Source: Sphagnum compactum
Lineage: Eukaryota; Bryophyta; Sphagnopsida; Sphagnales
Assembly (NCBI GenBank): GCA_965153455.1
Contig: OZ234501.1
Location: 14,806,855 to 14,870,854, forward strand
Direction of reading: 5' to 3'
DNA length: 64,000 nt
Of the stretch, positions 1-15,100 are shown piece by piece; the first letter of the stretch is position 1; each line of letters begins with the position of its first letter. Under the pieces are notes generated by a model that saw only the letters and a program-made list of their open reading frames with translations, made no database searches and had not been told where the DNA came from. Both the position numbers and the translations under genes were made by a program.

Positions 1-757
1 AAAACATGACTAGAAAGGTGTTTTACATGATTGAATCTATCCTTGCCTTAGACTCCACAAAGGCCAAAACATGAACTAGGGAATTGTTGGGTCATCTACC
101 TATGGGTGAGAGGAAAAAGAAAAAGAGGGTTTATAGAGAGAAGAAGAAGCACGTGTCATTCTTAACTAGAACTAGATTTGGGTAAAGTGCCCATAATTTC
201 TTGTACAACAAAACTTAGGTGCCACCAAACAACACCATATCAAAAGCCTCCGTAGTCATGAGTCTTAGGTGAGGCCAAAAGATTAGGTCCATTGTTTCAA
301 CAACACTCAGAATATTAGGTTACTGTTCCGGAAAGGAACACAAAATAAAAAGTGTTGAAAAACAAGTTCCTTTCAGTTCGCATAACAAGATCCCGCAAAC
401 ATTATTATATGTTTGTTTGATGAACAGTACATGAAGTTTTCTCCTATACACTGGTGTCCACAAGTGTCTAGTGGAACTGTTAATTTCATGAGGGACAGCA
501 CTCGAAATTAAATTTATTTACAAAATTACAAAAATTCTTATTTTTTTGCTAATTTATCTGATAACTTGAGTTGGGTTCTTCTTCTTTTTGTCCAATTTTT
601 TGGGTGATTTTTTCAACAAAAAATGGGGAAATTGCACATGCAAATGGGAAAATGGGGTCATGTGTCATCAACTCCAAAATAAAATATTGTCTCTTCTTTT
701 TCTCTCCCTCAAAGTCCCTCTAAATTTGCTAGCACACTAATGTATTGTGTATGTGTA

Positions 758-825
758 CTAGTGTTGTGTGGGTTCCCTTTCAAGAGAACCTCTAGTGTTG
801 TGCGGGTTCCCTTTCAAGAGAACCT
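758..825. repeat. 34-bp direct repeat, two copies
   Basis: Two adjacent copies start at 758 and 792 and differ at one obvious position (GTGTGG against GTGCGG). Each contains GGTTC and GAACC, so each can form a short stem. Confidence 0.75.
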
Positions 826-1224
826 CCAGTCTTGGTTTTGATTTATAAATAAATAAACTTGGAGGTTCTTTGGATGCGGGTTTGAGCCTGATTCTTTTCA
901 TTCTAAAATCTTGTAGTTTTGATTTTGACACATTTTTTTTCAAATTCAAGTACCTTCAAACCCAATTCAAAACCAAGTCGAGATCCATGTACACTTTACA
1001 CACTCCCCTATGCTAAATATTGTATAGGTACAAAGTTTTATAACCAATAAAAATCAAGATTTATATCATTATGGAGTTCAACAATTTTAAAAAACTAATA
1101 CTTACTTTGAAGTTGAGCCTACTTAACAAATTTTTTTTAAAAAAAATCAACTTCCCTACTTAAGAATCTGCCCCTCTTTTCAAAAAAGTTTTTTTTTTGC
1201 AATTTCAATTTTGGATCCAAATGT

Positions 1225-1228
<4 letters not shown>

Positions 1229-1260
<32 letters not shown>
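1229..1260. repeat. (AT)n microsatellite
   Basis: Sixteen uninterrupted AT dinucleotides. It lies in non-coding DNA. Confidence 0.95.
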
Positions 1261-1265
<5 letters not shown>

Positions 1266-4200
1266 TCCATGATCTGATTCTAACAAAACGGTGTGAGTTT
1301 GGGTATGGGTCACAACAACCTGAACTTGAACCCCAATTTCAACACGGGAAATTAGATGCGCTCATAACCATTGGTGTGTATGCAGCTCTAGTCCCCTTGT
1401 CCATGCCTATGAAAATTGCAAAAATATTCAAATTTACAAAAATTAAAGCACAGACAAGAAAGTGTATACCTATGTGAAAGGGTTAGAACTTAATGTAAAT
1501 TATGAATTCTAAACACAATTGGGGAAGTTAGATTATTAAAAGCCCGTCGTCAAATTGGTTGTTATAAAACAAGTAGCTGGCTGCCCTTTTTCCTCATGTA
1601 TAGAGGTATTGTGAGGCCCCCACACTAGGAATATCCAGAATCAGTTTTTCAGCCCACAAAGCATTATTGTGTCATACCTGTTTCCTAACAGACTCTACAC
1701 TAGCCCCACTAAATCATTGTGAAGCTATGTCACATGTTGTTGTTGGCCATGGCCTCGCATGCCGAGGTTTGTGTTCAAGTGCAAATTTCTTTCTATGTTT
1801 TTACAAACACAAATTGAAAACCAGAATGATCCCCAGAGGGGAAAAGGGGAAAAAAATTTCAAAATGTTCAATCAATTTGATTGCCAAAATGACGATGGTG
1901 TGAGAATTGTGAGAAAGTTGAAGGAAATTGTAGCCCAATGAAACTTGAGTGCAATTGAGAGCTTTTGCAAAAGCAATAGATAATTGATATGATGAAATAC
2001 CAACATCAATTCTATTCAATTGAAAACATAACATAAATTATGGAAAGGTGAAAAGGGGGACAAACTCAATCCTAGAAGAGAGGGGGTGGAAAAAGGGAGA
2101 ATACTAAGACCAAGTGACTTTAGAGATAATAGTATTGGGGGTCCAAAGTTTTGAGGCTTTGATCCTCTTTTGGGGGTGGGAAAGGGGGCCTCCATGAGTG
2201 GGTGCTATGACCCAATTAATGAGCAAAGCAAGAGCAAAGGCTTTTTTTTTTTGTTTTATTTCAAATTTTGCTTTTGTTGCTCATGTGGGATACTTTAATT
2301 TGTACTTTAGGTTTGCTTGTTTGGCTAAAAGCATTACAAAAAGATAGGCTTCCTGAATTCCTTTGGGCCCTTAGAAAGAAAGTGGCTACCTCAACTAATT
2401 TTTTAGGTGAGAGCTTGTCCCTGAAAAATGCCCAATTTTGGTCCCAAAAGTCCCCCTTCATTAATTGCAAGGGACATATTGGAGGTGATAAGTGATAGTT
2501 TGGTGGAAATTCACCTCCTAAAAACACAAACACTAGTAAGAACTAGGTGAGCAAGTCACGAAAAGCTCAGTTCACATTGGAAAATTTAGTTATGGGTCAT
2601 TTTGGTGTTAAGTTGGATTAGTGAAAGGAATTTAAACTAAACCATTTTGTGGGTACATGAAAAGGGGGAATCAGTTTGGAAATTAGAGGCCTAATTTGTT
2701 AACCCTAAACCAAAGCAATTTTGTACCAAACATGAGATAGAACTTAGTCTCTTTTGCAACCAGAAAGTGCATCAACCATATTGAAAGCTTGTTGCAAGAG
2801 AACTATATCAATCTATAGTGGCAATATAAGCTTTAGTGTGAAAGGGTTTAAGTTTTGTTGGTGATCTTATAATTGGGGGAGGGGGTTGGGGGGAGGGGTG
2901 CATGGGGGATGAAGGAAGGACATGTGGCCCACAAAACCTTACTACAAGAAACACATTGCATGTTCCAGTCTAGGTCTGATCTAAAAGCTCTGAAAGCACT
3001 ACACTTTTGGTTGCATTTGAAGGTGCAACATGGTTCAATGAAGAAGACCATTAGGTTTTATTAGAGCTTAAATTTGGTTTTTGAAATTTATCATATTTTT
3101 GTTCATGATGAAAAGCTTTATCTATTTGGGATGGGAGTGAATCAGAGCTGATGAATAAAGATCAGTGTTGTGAGGGTATGGGGTTTGCAGGGTTAAAATG
3201 GGGAGTTCAGGTTCTTGTGACCCAAACCCAAGTGCACACCCTTTGTTGGATTTGGTGCAAGAATTGAGCCATGGAACTTGTGTTTTGCTACATCCAAAAC
3301 CAGAATCATGAAAAGACATTCTTAAACATAGGGTCAGGATCTTTAAGTAGGACAGTTTTGTTTTTGAAAACTTGATAAGTAGGTTAACTTTTATAGTTAA
3401 ATATTAATTTTAATTAGTTATTTAATTTCATATATTATATAGACCCATGTTTTAATTTGTTGTGAAATTTTGTATTCATTAAATCTCTAGCATTGGAGAA
3501 TATGTGTAAAATAGATAGGCCAGTGAGTGAACACTTAAGAACTCAAATGAGCTTGAATCCTCGCACATTGTTCTTCCAATTCTGAAGCTTGAAGAACAGT
3601 TTTAGCCTAGCACTTCCAACATTGCAAAAATTTCTCAATTTGGTAAAGAAATGGGCAAGCTATGGGATGTTTTGTGTAAGAGGGTTCAATGTTTAGTGAT
3701 GAGTGATTTAAAACAAATTAGGATTTCGAGCTTAAGACCTTCGATTGTTGCATCTTTACCTTTGGAATCCAAAGAAGTTTAATAATGCTCTAGTTGACAC
3801 TCCAATCATGTTGAAATCGCTCAAAATGGACTAAAAGTGAGGAAGATATGGGGCTGAAACTAAAGAGGAGTCTAAAGATATTTTTTCAAACAAATTGAAG
3901 CAAACTATCTGCCACCCTCTTCCTACGTTTTCTTTGTTGCTCCTTTACCGCACAAAGAACATTTGTAGCCCTTCAGTTTGTGCATCCAATGCCACAAAAA
4001 TCACTCTATTGGTCTAATGAATTAGGAAAATATTGAAAAATGTTCGATAATAAGTACATGTTCAATGATAAGTGATTCTACCCTATATAAAACCGGACCC
4101 AGTTTTTGAATCAACCCTGAGGTTCTTGATCGTGAAAAAAATTGTGCTAAAACCAGAACCAAAGGGTTTTTAATTTGGCAAAATCATCCTCAAACCCTCA

Positions 4201-5129
4201 CTCAAAGTATCTCCAATAAATTTTGAACAGTCAAAATCTGGATCAAAGGTTCTTTCCAAAATGAAGAATTACACAACACCGGTGAAAGACTTACTCCAAT
4301 ATTTTTTTAGGGTAATTGGAGGCAACTTACCAAGAGTATTTTTTCTTTGGCTCAAAGCATTTTTTTGGCAATTATTCAGATTTTGGAAACACCCCACATT
4401 TTTTTCTATTTGTTCCCATGGTACCCAATGGGTATCATGGGAAAAGAACCAAAAACAAAACATCAGACCAAGTCTCTAAAGCCCTCGGTCTCACACGGCC
4501 CCTTATTTCAATAAAGCCCATGGCCTCAAGCGTTACCCAACTAAACCCTAGCCAAACCAGGTAACCACTCAACATTAGTTTGGACTAAACTTAAGCCTAA
4601 TCACAATTTTTAAAACAAAATGAGAAAACTAAACTTCAGGTTAAAGTCAATGTACATTCCAGTTCCCAGAACATAAATGTTCAGAACTGGATTAGGAACC
4701 AGAACTTTATTTATATTTGTTCTAAATATTATATATATGAATACATTATTGAAAAACACTTGGAGACATTTCCTAAGTGTATTTGGAGGGCAGATTATAT
4801 TCATGAATAATCCTCTTAAAATAATGTAAGAGGGATCTTATGCCTATAAGTAGGTGTAAGATCTTGTCTTAGGTCTAAGCCCTCCTACTCTTAAGGAGTA
4901 GGGCAAAAGAAACCCTCTTCTCCCCGAGATGTACATATGCTCAAGTTCATAATAACCTTCACCTCATGTTTTACAAACCAGTAAATGTCACAAAACAACT
5001 GCTCAAAAAACAAATTTTTTCCTGAAATTCATATAATATGTTTTTTCAGCAAAAAATTGCCACTTTGAAAAATCAAAAAATAAACAAATATAAAATTCCT
5101 ATAAGAAGAAACTCTTAGTGCCAAGGTAG

Positions 5130-5440
5130 GGTTAATTAGGGTTTACGGTCTATCAGGTAAATTAGGATTTAGGTGTTTTATTATATTTGCTGTAGGTTTA
5201 GGGTTTAAGGACTTAGATATTAGGGTTAACCATGATATGCATTAGATGTGGGTTTTGTTTTAAGGCGTTCAAAGTGCATAATTTAAGTGTCTATTTGGGG
5301 TTGGGTAAAAAACTAACTGACCCTAAACCCTAAACCTAGGTACTAGGGTTTTTACATGCGTATTTAAGTTTCTACAATCTAGGGTTGAACATATTTAGCA
5401 GGTATTTTAGGGGTGAAAATAAGGTTTAGGATGAAAGAGT
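5130..5440. repeat. scattered telomere-like motifs
   Basis: TTAGGGTTT-like words recur on the plus strand, and two adjacent CCCTAAA units sit at about 5320-5334 on the same strand, so both orientations are present. Arabidopsis-type plant telomeres are TTTAGGG repeats. Here the words are interrupted and degenerate, as in an old interstitial telomeric tract or chance enrichment of telobox-like words. Confidence 0.45.
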
Positions 5441-5762
5441 TTAATACAATTTAATCACTTTTTGTAGGTACGCTGCATGAGATAGATGATTGGGGATTCC
5501 AAATTTGAGTGAAGAAAATAGGTAGCTCAAAATTTTGTCATCAGCACAACAATTGAACTAATTAACTACCATGGTAGCTAAGGAACCCAAACCCAATGAA
5601 AAAGTGTGTCCTATCCAGTGTTGGCCACTTATCAGTCTTTTTTCATATCAGGTTGTTAGGTTTTTTGTTAGGTTTTTTTTTTTTCCAAAACATCAGCACA
5701 CAGCTTATCTATTTACTGTTTATTGTTTATAATTTTACGTCCGTTTGGGACTAGAGAGTCCA

Positions 5763-6143
5763 TTAGACGAAAGGTAGATCATGGAAGATAGATTGTCCTC
5801 TGGTATTGGCAGCATGCCACAAACTTGGCCAAGGTGACCGTGTTCGTAATTTGCATGAGCTTAGCAAGAGTGCTAGTGTGGGTGAGGGGCAGGGCCAAAC
5901 AAAAGCGTTCCCTAACTTTCTGTGTATTTGGACAAACAAGAAGTAGGTGCTCTTCATCTCAACCTTCCCCATATCGCAGCCTCGACAAAGCCTTTTTGCG
6001 TATGGCACACCTTTCCACGCACCTAGCATTACCTCAAGCTGCATGTTATCACATCGAAATCGGGCCAAAACTTTCCGTAGCTGAACGCAACTGATGTCAC
6101 ACAAGTAGTTTTCGCTCTCGTATAACATACCCTTGAAGCGCAA
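5763..6143 (-). mobile_element. LINE-like reverse-transcriptase C-terminal remnant
   Basis: A 126-codon open frame carries the pattern R-F-R-C-D-N followed by G-V-P-Y, R-L-C-R-G-C-D and then F-L-F-V. This resembles the cysteine-containing C-terminal segment of non-LTR retrotransposon polyproteins, in which a short basic helix precedes a CxxC and a hydrophobic E/H-F-x-x-x-C region. The distal H and C ligands are not conserved and no reverse-transcriptase core is visible nearby, so this is a decayed fragment. It could instead be a chance frame; the family resemblance is from memory. Confidence 0.4.
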
Positions 6144-6149
6144 ATATCT

Positions 6150-9100
6150 TGTCTACACGCTGGTCCCGATCTCACAGTTGGTAAAGATATTTTCAATGTA
6201 AGCCAGCTGCATATTGTCCTTCAAAAATAGATTTATCAACCTTCAAAAAAACTTCATGAATGAATTTTCACTTGTTTCATTCTTTTTTAATATGAAAAAA
6301 AAAGCCACATCAGGGTGAAATCACAATAACACGTACCATAGCAAATGTAATGTTTCTTGGTTTTTTCATGTTTTAAGGTTGTAATTTAATTTGATGTTGA
6401 AATTGTAAGATTTGTTTATATATTTATATTATTAATATATGATGGAAACATGTAAATTAATTTAAAATTAATCCGATGAGTAAAAAATTAACAAAAGCAC
6501 TCATTAAACACTGTAACACTTATTTTTAAACAGTAAAAATACTTATAAATGGATGTGATATTTTTTGAAAATGACACTTTTTGCCAAAAGTTTTACATAA
6601 ACCTTAATAAAATAGTATGAAATTATTTATTTTTAATTTAAAATATTTTTTCAAAGATTTTTTCAAGAATATTTTAAGAATGTTTTAGGAATATTTCCAC
6701 AAAGCAGTCACAAAAACAGTTAAAAAACATGCGAGTATGGCTCATGTTATCCCATTTGTATCCATCAAAATTTGATTTATAAAAAAATTTGATGCAATTG
6801 TGATATACAAAAATCTTTGACATCTTTTATGACAATATCAACTGATAATTAGTTGGAAAAGACAATGGATTATCTCCATAGAGACCAAAATCTAAACCTT
6901 GATACCAATAATCACATATAATCCATATATATAATCTATTGTTGATCACATCTATTTAAAAGTTCGAATATTAAAATATTATTATTATTATGACAGCAAT
7001 AAAATATAACCTAATTCACTAAAGGGCATAATGAATTTATTAATTTTTTAATATAATTAATAATTAGTGTTAATTTCTCCCAAGTGATTAATGAATCATT
7101 TAGTGAAATCCTTAAGGAAGAGTGCCCATGCATTTTGCATGCCAAAAATTAAGATGTTGAATTTTCAAACTTGAAGATAACTTTGTTGAAACACCTTTAG
7201 CAAAAAAGAATTAGATTCTATGAAAAGTACACTAAAAAAAATTTGGAAATTAACCATTACCTTTTCAACTACATTTTAATTGTAATGGACACATGCAACT
7301 AAAAATGCCCATAGTTGATTTTAACAATTGCCATAAGACAACCCCCATCATGGCATGGTAATTGAATCAACAATCACTTACAATTGCAACTATAGTTCAT
7401 TTTTTTCATCCATTGCATGGATGATTGTAGGTATGACATGAACTCCATGTAGCCTATGTGCATCTCCAATTTGTAACTACATGTGTAATTAACATTTTGA
7501 TAGTTACACAATGCCAAGTGTCTTAAATACTTAGATTAACCTAACCTACTGAACTACCAAGGTAAAATAATAAATACATAGATAGTAGGTGGTCTATGAA
7601 AAAATAAGGTATTTTGCAACTAACCTTACAATTGGATTTTCCAATTACAATGGCCACTAATTATGACAAGTATTTCTACACAAAATCATGCACCCCCAGA
7701 CTCTTGAAAAGATTCAAATGCAAGTCCCAAAATGAAAATAATGGAAGAAAAAAAAGTTGGGGCATGCTCTTTAGCTCACAACATTTCTAAGGTAAGAAGG
7801 GCATGCTGGAGCTCAAAATAGAAACTACAATGAGTGACAAGCGAGTCAAATATTCTTATACATCTGCACAAGCCAAACAACAAGTTGGTTAATGCATAGT
7901 TAAAGCACTTTTGGTGCACGGACGAGTCACGGGCATACATGGATTCACAAGACTCACCATAGAACGGACTTAGGGAAGCCACCACCCTCCCTTTTATAAT
8001 ATTCTCTGTGATTGGCCATGGGGGCTACACCCAAATGTCATTTTTCCCAGGACTCCCAAATCGGGAGTCCCAAAATTCCTGAAATTGGGACTCCTGCCAT
8101 TTTGGTCGCCCATAATTTTTTGTGCAAACCTTCGATTGAAATGAGGTTTGAAAAAAAATTGTAGCCTTCATTGAGAGCTTTCGAAAGATATGTTGCATGC
8201 TTCCTACACACATGTAATTCAAGGAGATTCCTGACTTTTAATGGTTAAGAGTCAAATTGGCACTTTGACTCCTAACCCTTCTTTTAGCCATAACTTGTAT
8301 TATAAGTACTCAAATGGATCATGCGAGCCCATTTTAGATATCTACATCTTAAGCTCTATAAGAAGTCCTTAATCCAATGAGTTTTAACCTTTCAAATTGT
8401 TCTTTGAAAATTTAGGAGTCCATAAGGATTCCAACTACCACAGTGGGAATCCATTTGGGAGTGTGTGGGCTCATTCTTTCACACTTTCTCGCACTCCTAA
8501 GAATGTGAATGTGACTCTCGAGTTGCAATCTTGGCCCGCACCTTTTGGTGCCCTTACTTTGGTCACGAGCCCAAAGCTAATGTTGTGATATAAAATGTTA
8601 TTTGATAAGTTGCATCAATTGCATTGGACATGGTCATAATGTGTAACATCAAAAAATACATGCAATAGATATGAAATTCACTTACAACTAAGTGTTTAGG
8701 CTAGAAATTTTCGTACCATGTTGAATTGATTGAAAAAATTGGATCAATGCCAACATGACATTTACATTAATCATGTATAGTGTTAGATTGGTAGGAAATT
8801 GATTGCCATGAACCCATTTGCCATGTTGCTTATGTGGGTGTATGCACTATTTGATGTTTCATTTTAAGCAAATACAACACTCACAAGAATCACAAGCAAG
8901 TTCTTATAAATGATCTTTATGGATATGGTTTTAAATTCTAAGATTTCATTAATGTAACCTTTGACTACTAAAGTTTTAGTCACTTAATAAACCTTTTAAA
9001 ATTAGGTCAAACCCATATTGAAAAAAGTTATTGTTAGTTGGTATGATGAAATCATTTTGAAAATTCTAAAAGAAAAACCCATAAAGTCCATAAAAATAAA

Positions 9101-12100
9101 AGCCCATTTAAATATTTCAATTATGTACTAATTGGGCATAAAAATTTTGACAAATGAAAAAAAAATCATTTCAAAAGGACTTTGAAAACAAGGTCCAATT
9201 CTTACACTTCAAAAGTTCATAATTAACATTTAGTTAAGGTTTCACTAAAAAACAAATCACATTTAATTTTATGATTTCATTCTTCAATCCATGTTTAGTC
9301 ATTACAAACAATTTGGAATGGAAATCAATATGAATTCTTGAATTTCAGAACAATCCAGTCAACTAATTAATCCATATTTTTTATTTCAAAAGTCCATGAT
9401 TGATAATGAGTGTATTATTTTCAAAAACTAATTGTGCAAATGTCTTCATAATCAATTTTTTAGATTAAAATGAATCATCATTTAATGTATTTAAAATCAA
9501 ATTATTCACCATAAGCATTTAAACACAAAGCACTCTATAAAAATTACCACTGTGACTCCAAAAATGAGCCACCATACCTTGCATTCACCCATGTGGATTA
9601 TTATTCATCAACATTGTACTTAAGTTAAGTACATGCCTACCCTAGGGCCTCCTAATTTTGCCCCAAGGGAATAAGTATAAGGACTTGAACCCCTTATCTC
9701 CATATGGATATACAATTTCATTATGCACCTTTATATGGTGATAAACTATGTTAGCTTATTTATTTCACATCTTATTAGATACACTAGTTATGTAGGTAGA
9801 TAAAAAAGGTAGGTAATATTAAATTTGTTATTGGTAGACATGTATGTACGTGGCCTACCTACTTACCTAAGTAAATGGCATGTTTAGCTTAAGTAGATTG
9901 CCTACGTACTACTTACATACCCATATAAGTAAATAATAAATACCTATAATTAATACATGTGCCTATGCCAAGTTACTTAACCTAGCCCATTAGACCTATT
10001 TAGCCTAGCCTTTTAACCTACCTAGTGTAACCTATGCACTAGTTGCAAACATAGGGTAGGTTTCAATACCCTATGTTTGCATCTAGTAAGGTAGGGCTAA
10101 CATATTTAACCTAGCCTAGCCACCTATCTTAACCAACTTACTAGGTAATCACAAATTGTAATCACATGTGTGAATAAAATTCAAATCCATCATAATGTAA
10201 ATAATATGCAATTAATAGCATTTACAATTATAATAATGTGTAGGACTACTACATGCACATAGTCACAAAATGAGTTGACTAAGGCAATAGTTGCACATCA
10301 GTCACAAACATGGGGTTGAAATGGACAAGATTTTTTTTAATGCAATCACATTAATTATCTTTTTCTAAAAATGATTGAGTGAATTATTAAATTTTTTGTT
10401 TAATTGAGAACCTACTTAGATTAAAATGCCAAACATCTAGGTTGGTGTTTAAAGTTTGACAATATGATACTTGAACCATAAGGGTTTTGCTAGTTCTTTG
10501 GATCCTACCTACCTTGTAGGCGTGTTCTCTATCCAATATTTTGAAAAATCAATAACCAAAAAGTAAGTTATTTAACCTTATTGATAATCAATTTTTTTTT
10601 CAATAACTAATGAGCATTGGTCTTGTCCACACACGATCCATCCTATAGTGGTGGCTATTGGTTCGTTTTGGATAAATTGTTTTAGTTATTTTCACAATGT
10701 TCTATTTGGTCAACTAAAACTCCCAACCCTCAAAGTCAAGCTAAATAATAAAACATTCATATTTAATAATATAGGATTGACAAAAAATGTAAAGTCGAAA
10801 TACTCAACCCCAAATATCAATGTTGTACATGATGTTCTACACAATCTTACACAATATAGAATAAAGTTGGGATTTAAAGATTAAATATGAGAAGTTGGAC
10901 AATTTTTGAAACAATGTAACCAACATTTTATCAATGCCAAGTTTGATAGGAAATTTTTCATTTTCAAGGTGATTGACCAAAAGGTAAATTTGGGATATTA
11001 AACTTTAAAAGCAAGTATTAGTAAAGTTGTGATTCAAAAAATGGATGATCTATTGATCCTAAATTTTCATTTTCAAAGGATTGACTAAAAATCTAATATT
11101 GGGGATACCAAACCTTAAATATAAACATATTATTCAAAGTTTTTCTAAAAACTTTTAGAAATTTTTGAACATTATTTTCATGGATCTTTTTGGAAACTTC
11201 TAAATATTTGTTTTATGAATCTTTTAAAAAAATTCTAAAAATATTTAATGACATTTCTCAAGGATCTTTGTGAAATTTTCTTAAAACTTCTTTTATAGTT
11301 TATAGTCCATCATATTTTTCATTTTCAATTCTCTTCTTGCTATCAATCACACATTCCCTTTGAAGTTTTTTTTAACACCATTGCATGAATCGTTCAAGGT
11401 TCATAAGAATGATTTTTTAATTTTTTTTTGCCTCATTAGGCCCACGAACATTCCTTTCGACAACAAAACTCCAAGTGGAACTAAAAGCTTGTTGATTCTT
11501 GTGTTGTTTTATTTTCAAAGTTCTTGTTTTATTTTGTTGGTGTGTTTATTTTTTTATGTAAATGTTTCTTTCCACAAAGATGTTACGTGTGAAAGTAACA
11601 CTCCATCCATTTTTGTGTTATTATTTTTCATTTATTTTTGTGCAAGTGTTGAACTTTCCACAAATAAGTTGTAGGTAGTGATAATGATAGGCAAATGTAA
11701 CAACTTACTAATTCTTGTGCTGTTTTTTTTAAGTTTTTGTATTTTGTGTGTGTGATTATTTGTTTGTACAAATGTTGAACTCTCCATCGAGAAGTTACAA
11801 GTGACAACAATAAAAAATTCGTTGGTTCTTGTTTTCTTGTTTTATTTTTTAAGTGTTTACTTTTGTTTTATGTGCATTTTTGTTTTTGCAAATGTTAATT
11901 TCCATAATTGACAATGAAGTTGTAGGACTCAACATCTTTTTGTCACAAGAACTTCAATCATTAAGTCAAGCCCATAAACACAACATGGTTTTCTACGTTT
12001 TCGTTGACAAAATTTGATGAAAACAAGTGGGTGGGAATTTCCCATGTGAACAAAACTACATTGTTTAGTACTACAAATCAACTAAACCCCAACATTCAAA

Positions 12101-15100
12101 AGTAGGACACCCAAGTATGGAAAAAAAATCCATGTATGTTGTGCAATTTATAAATTGGTTCATGGTCCTAATTGTTCAATTTGTAGTGAATCTTTGCAAT
12201 AGGAAATCAATAGTGTCCATTATCTTACGTGAATTTGTTTACGCATTTAATGAGGTATAGGGATATGATATCTCAACCTAGGAGAGAGAAATGTCAATTA
12301 TGATATAAAACTTTAAAATTGTGGTGTGGTTTCCCTAGTGTGCAAGGTTCCATTAATGGCACCCAAATTCAATTTTTAAACCTACTTCAGATGTTAAAGA
12401 TTAATATTATCAGAAAAGATGTGGGTATAATGGAGTGGCACAAGTACAAATAGTAGTTTTATTATTTCAAGTATTATATGTGGTTTAGACTATTATTATC
12501 TTCCTTATTCAATTTAGGTACTATGAATCTTCCTTACGTAATTTAGATTGCTACTTTAAATCCTTTAAGGTTTTCAATTTAGACAACTATTGTGAATCCT
12601 CTAATTATGTTGTTCATCAAAATTTTGTTGTGGAAGGATATGATTTTTACCTTTGTCTCATTTTAGTACCATGCCCATGATTTTGATCAAGTTAAAAATC
12701 ACTCAAACCATACTCTTTTGGGTTTCATTCAATTCCTTGTCTCTACTTTCAAAATAATTTAGATGTTTTTCCCAACATAAACTTTCTAATTTTTATTTTT
12801 TTTCCTTGAAGACCAAGGTGTTCTCATGTACATGGTCAAAGGATTCGACTAATAATTTATTGTCTCTTTTTATTGCTTTAACCATAGATTTGTGTGTTGA
12901 AGAATAGGTGCATTTTACACCCATGCTACCAACATTTGATCTTTTGTCTCCTACATTTTGAGTTGTTTTATTCCCAAAACTTGGGGGGTCTTCCCATGAT
13001 TTGGTGTTTGAAATCTATGACCAAGGTGTTGAATGGATTGTTCATTGGTGTTTATGTTGTTGGGGTTTGCACTAGGGTTTGCATTAAGTTCATAGTTGTA
13101 ATTCAATTCAAGGCATTTATGAATGATGGTGATTGAGGATAAACGTTACCATTTGAGGATTAAAGACATTATTTTTAACACCTGACTATTTTCAATTTGT
13201 GACAAATCTTTGTGATACACATAATCACCTTGTTCCCACCAAGCCATTGAGATTAATTGGGTCTTCAACATTTTGTCCACTAAATTTGTGGATGGTGTTT
13301 ATATTTCTCATGAGATCCCAAATGTGAGGTGGATTGAAGATTGGTCTATATGCCATTGTTAAAGGTATTATAGCAATAAAGTAAGAAGTAGTTACCTTTG
13401 GTAAGGATGACATGCTTACCTACTCCCCTATTTAGTAAAAGAAAACTAATGACTAAGAGGTGGTGGGGTGATCAGGATAAAGTGATAATGTTTGGGTATG
13501 GAGTGGGGTTTCTTTGTGTGTGTGTTTTTGGGAACTTTAGGTGGTGCAATACGTTAGTGTGAAAGAAAAAGTGATTGAGATACCAACAATGGACTTTTGT
13601 TAAATAGGTTTGTTGTTACATCCAAAATATGAATTATGAATATGATCTTTGGGTGAACAAATGTGAACATATCACTACGATAATTTTAAAATATTGAATT
13701 GTTGATTTATATTATTGTAGTAGCATAGTTCATAATTTGATTCCTATTGTTTCTTTAAAAAACATTTGTCAATGTTAATTTTAATTGTTAGACTAGTCAT
13801 ATCTATCACAAATGTATTACTATAGTCTAGGTTTTGATATGTAGTCGTAGTTGATTCCCAAATCATTCAATATAATTGTCTTATTTTATGTCACTGCTAT
13901 AATTGTACTATTGTGGTAGTTTTAGCACAATTCAAATCAAAGTGTATAGTGGCAAAATCATTTTCACCTCTAGTTTAAAAGTTTTTTTATAAGATTTAAT
14001 TTTCTTAATAGAATTACTGTTATGATTTCTATTCTATTGCACCTTAGGAAAATAACCTTTTTCACCCATAAATTCCAAAATCATTTTGTAAAAGGTTTTC
14101 TTGAAGAATTAAAGCACATGGAAAACATTTTTATCTTGTGGACTTATTGCATAATAATCTTTGTTATGCACAATTCTTGAATGGTAATTAAATATTATTT
14201 TGAATTTCCCAAGGATCAACCCCTATATGTCCTTACATGCAAGCCCATTTCTTGCACGTGCTAAAAGAAACTTGCACTCATAACATTAGTAGAATTTTTT
14301 TCCACTTGGTTATTATTATTTCAAATTGATTTCGTTGGTCCACCTTATTTAAAGCTATAAGGTGATCCTCCTTCTTTTTTTTGATCAAGGCCAACACTTC
14401 TACACGCTCCCAATACAATTGTTAAAAATTTAGTTCTTGAATGGACTTCACTTAACCCATTGGAATTAGTGTTCACAATTTTCTTCTTGCCTTTCTTGCT
14501 TTTTTTTGTTGCTGAACCTCCATCATCAATATTGTTGAAAGGTATTGTATATCCATTGAATTAAACACATGTAAGAATTAAACAAATGAATACATCTTGA
14601 TTGAATTAAACTAACAAATTTTGATCTTTATGAAGATCAATTATAAAGTTGATTTGCATCTTTCATCATCAAGTTTAATTATTGCAACTTGAGATGTTTG
14701 TTCCAAAGACATCCATGTTCACCGATTCTTAATTCCCTTGACGTGAAAATAGGTGTTGCACATGGTGTAATTGTTGTGTAAGGTTTTTGCACATGTAGAG
14801 CTTTAAGTGCAATAAGTCCATTTACTTATGTGTGCAAAGCTTCTAAGTGTCCATGGCATAGTTTTTTTATGAATGTATAACTTCACTATGCTTGTAATTA
14901 ATGTTGTTTCAAATGCAAGATCATCTTGCACAACATTGCTACTTGGGCTTCTTGATTTTTCTTTTGCACTAACCAAATGGTCTCGTGAGCAATTGCAAAC
15001 AAGGAAGGCAATGCATGCGACAACATTGTGTTTATGTTACTAAACAATGGTAAGATGGGCAAGGAGGGGAATTGTGGATAGGCTATCGAAAATCATAGCA

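Larger units (their letters stand above)
1..5129. other. gene-free AT-rich DNA
   Basis: No reading frame here has a recognisable protein signature, and all open frames are short with low-complexity composition. The stretch holds homopolymer runs, a two-copy 34-bp repeat and a TA microsatellite, listed separately. I see no RNA gene. Confidence 0.6.
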
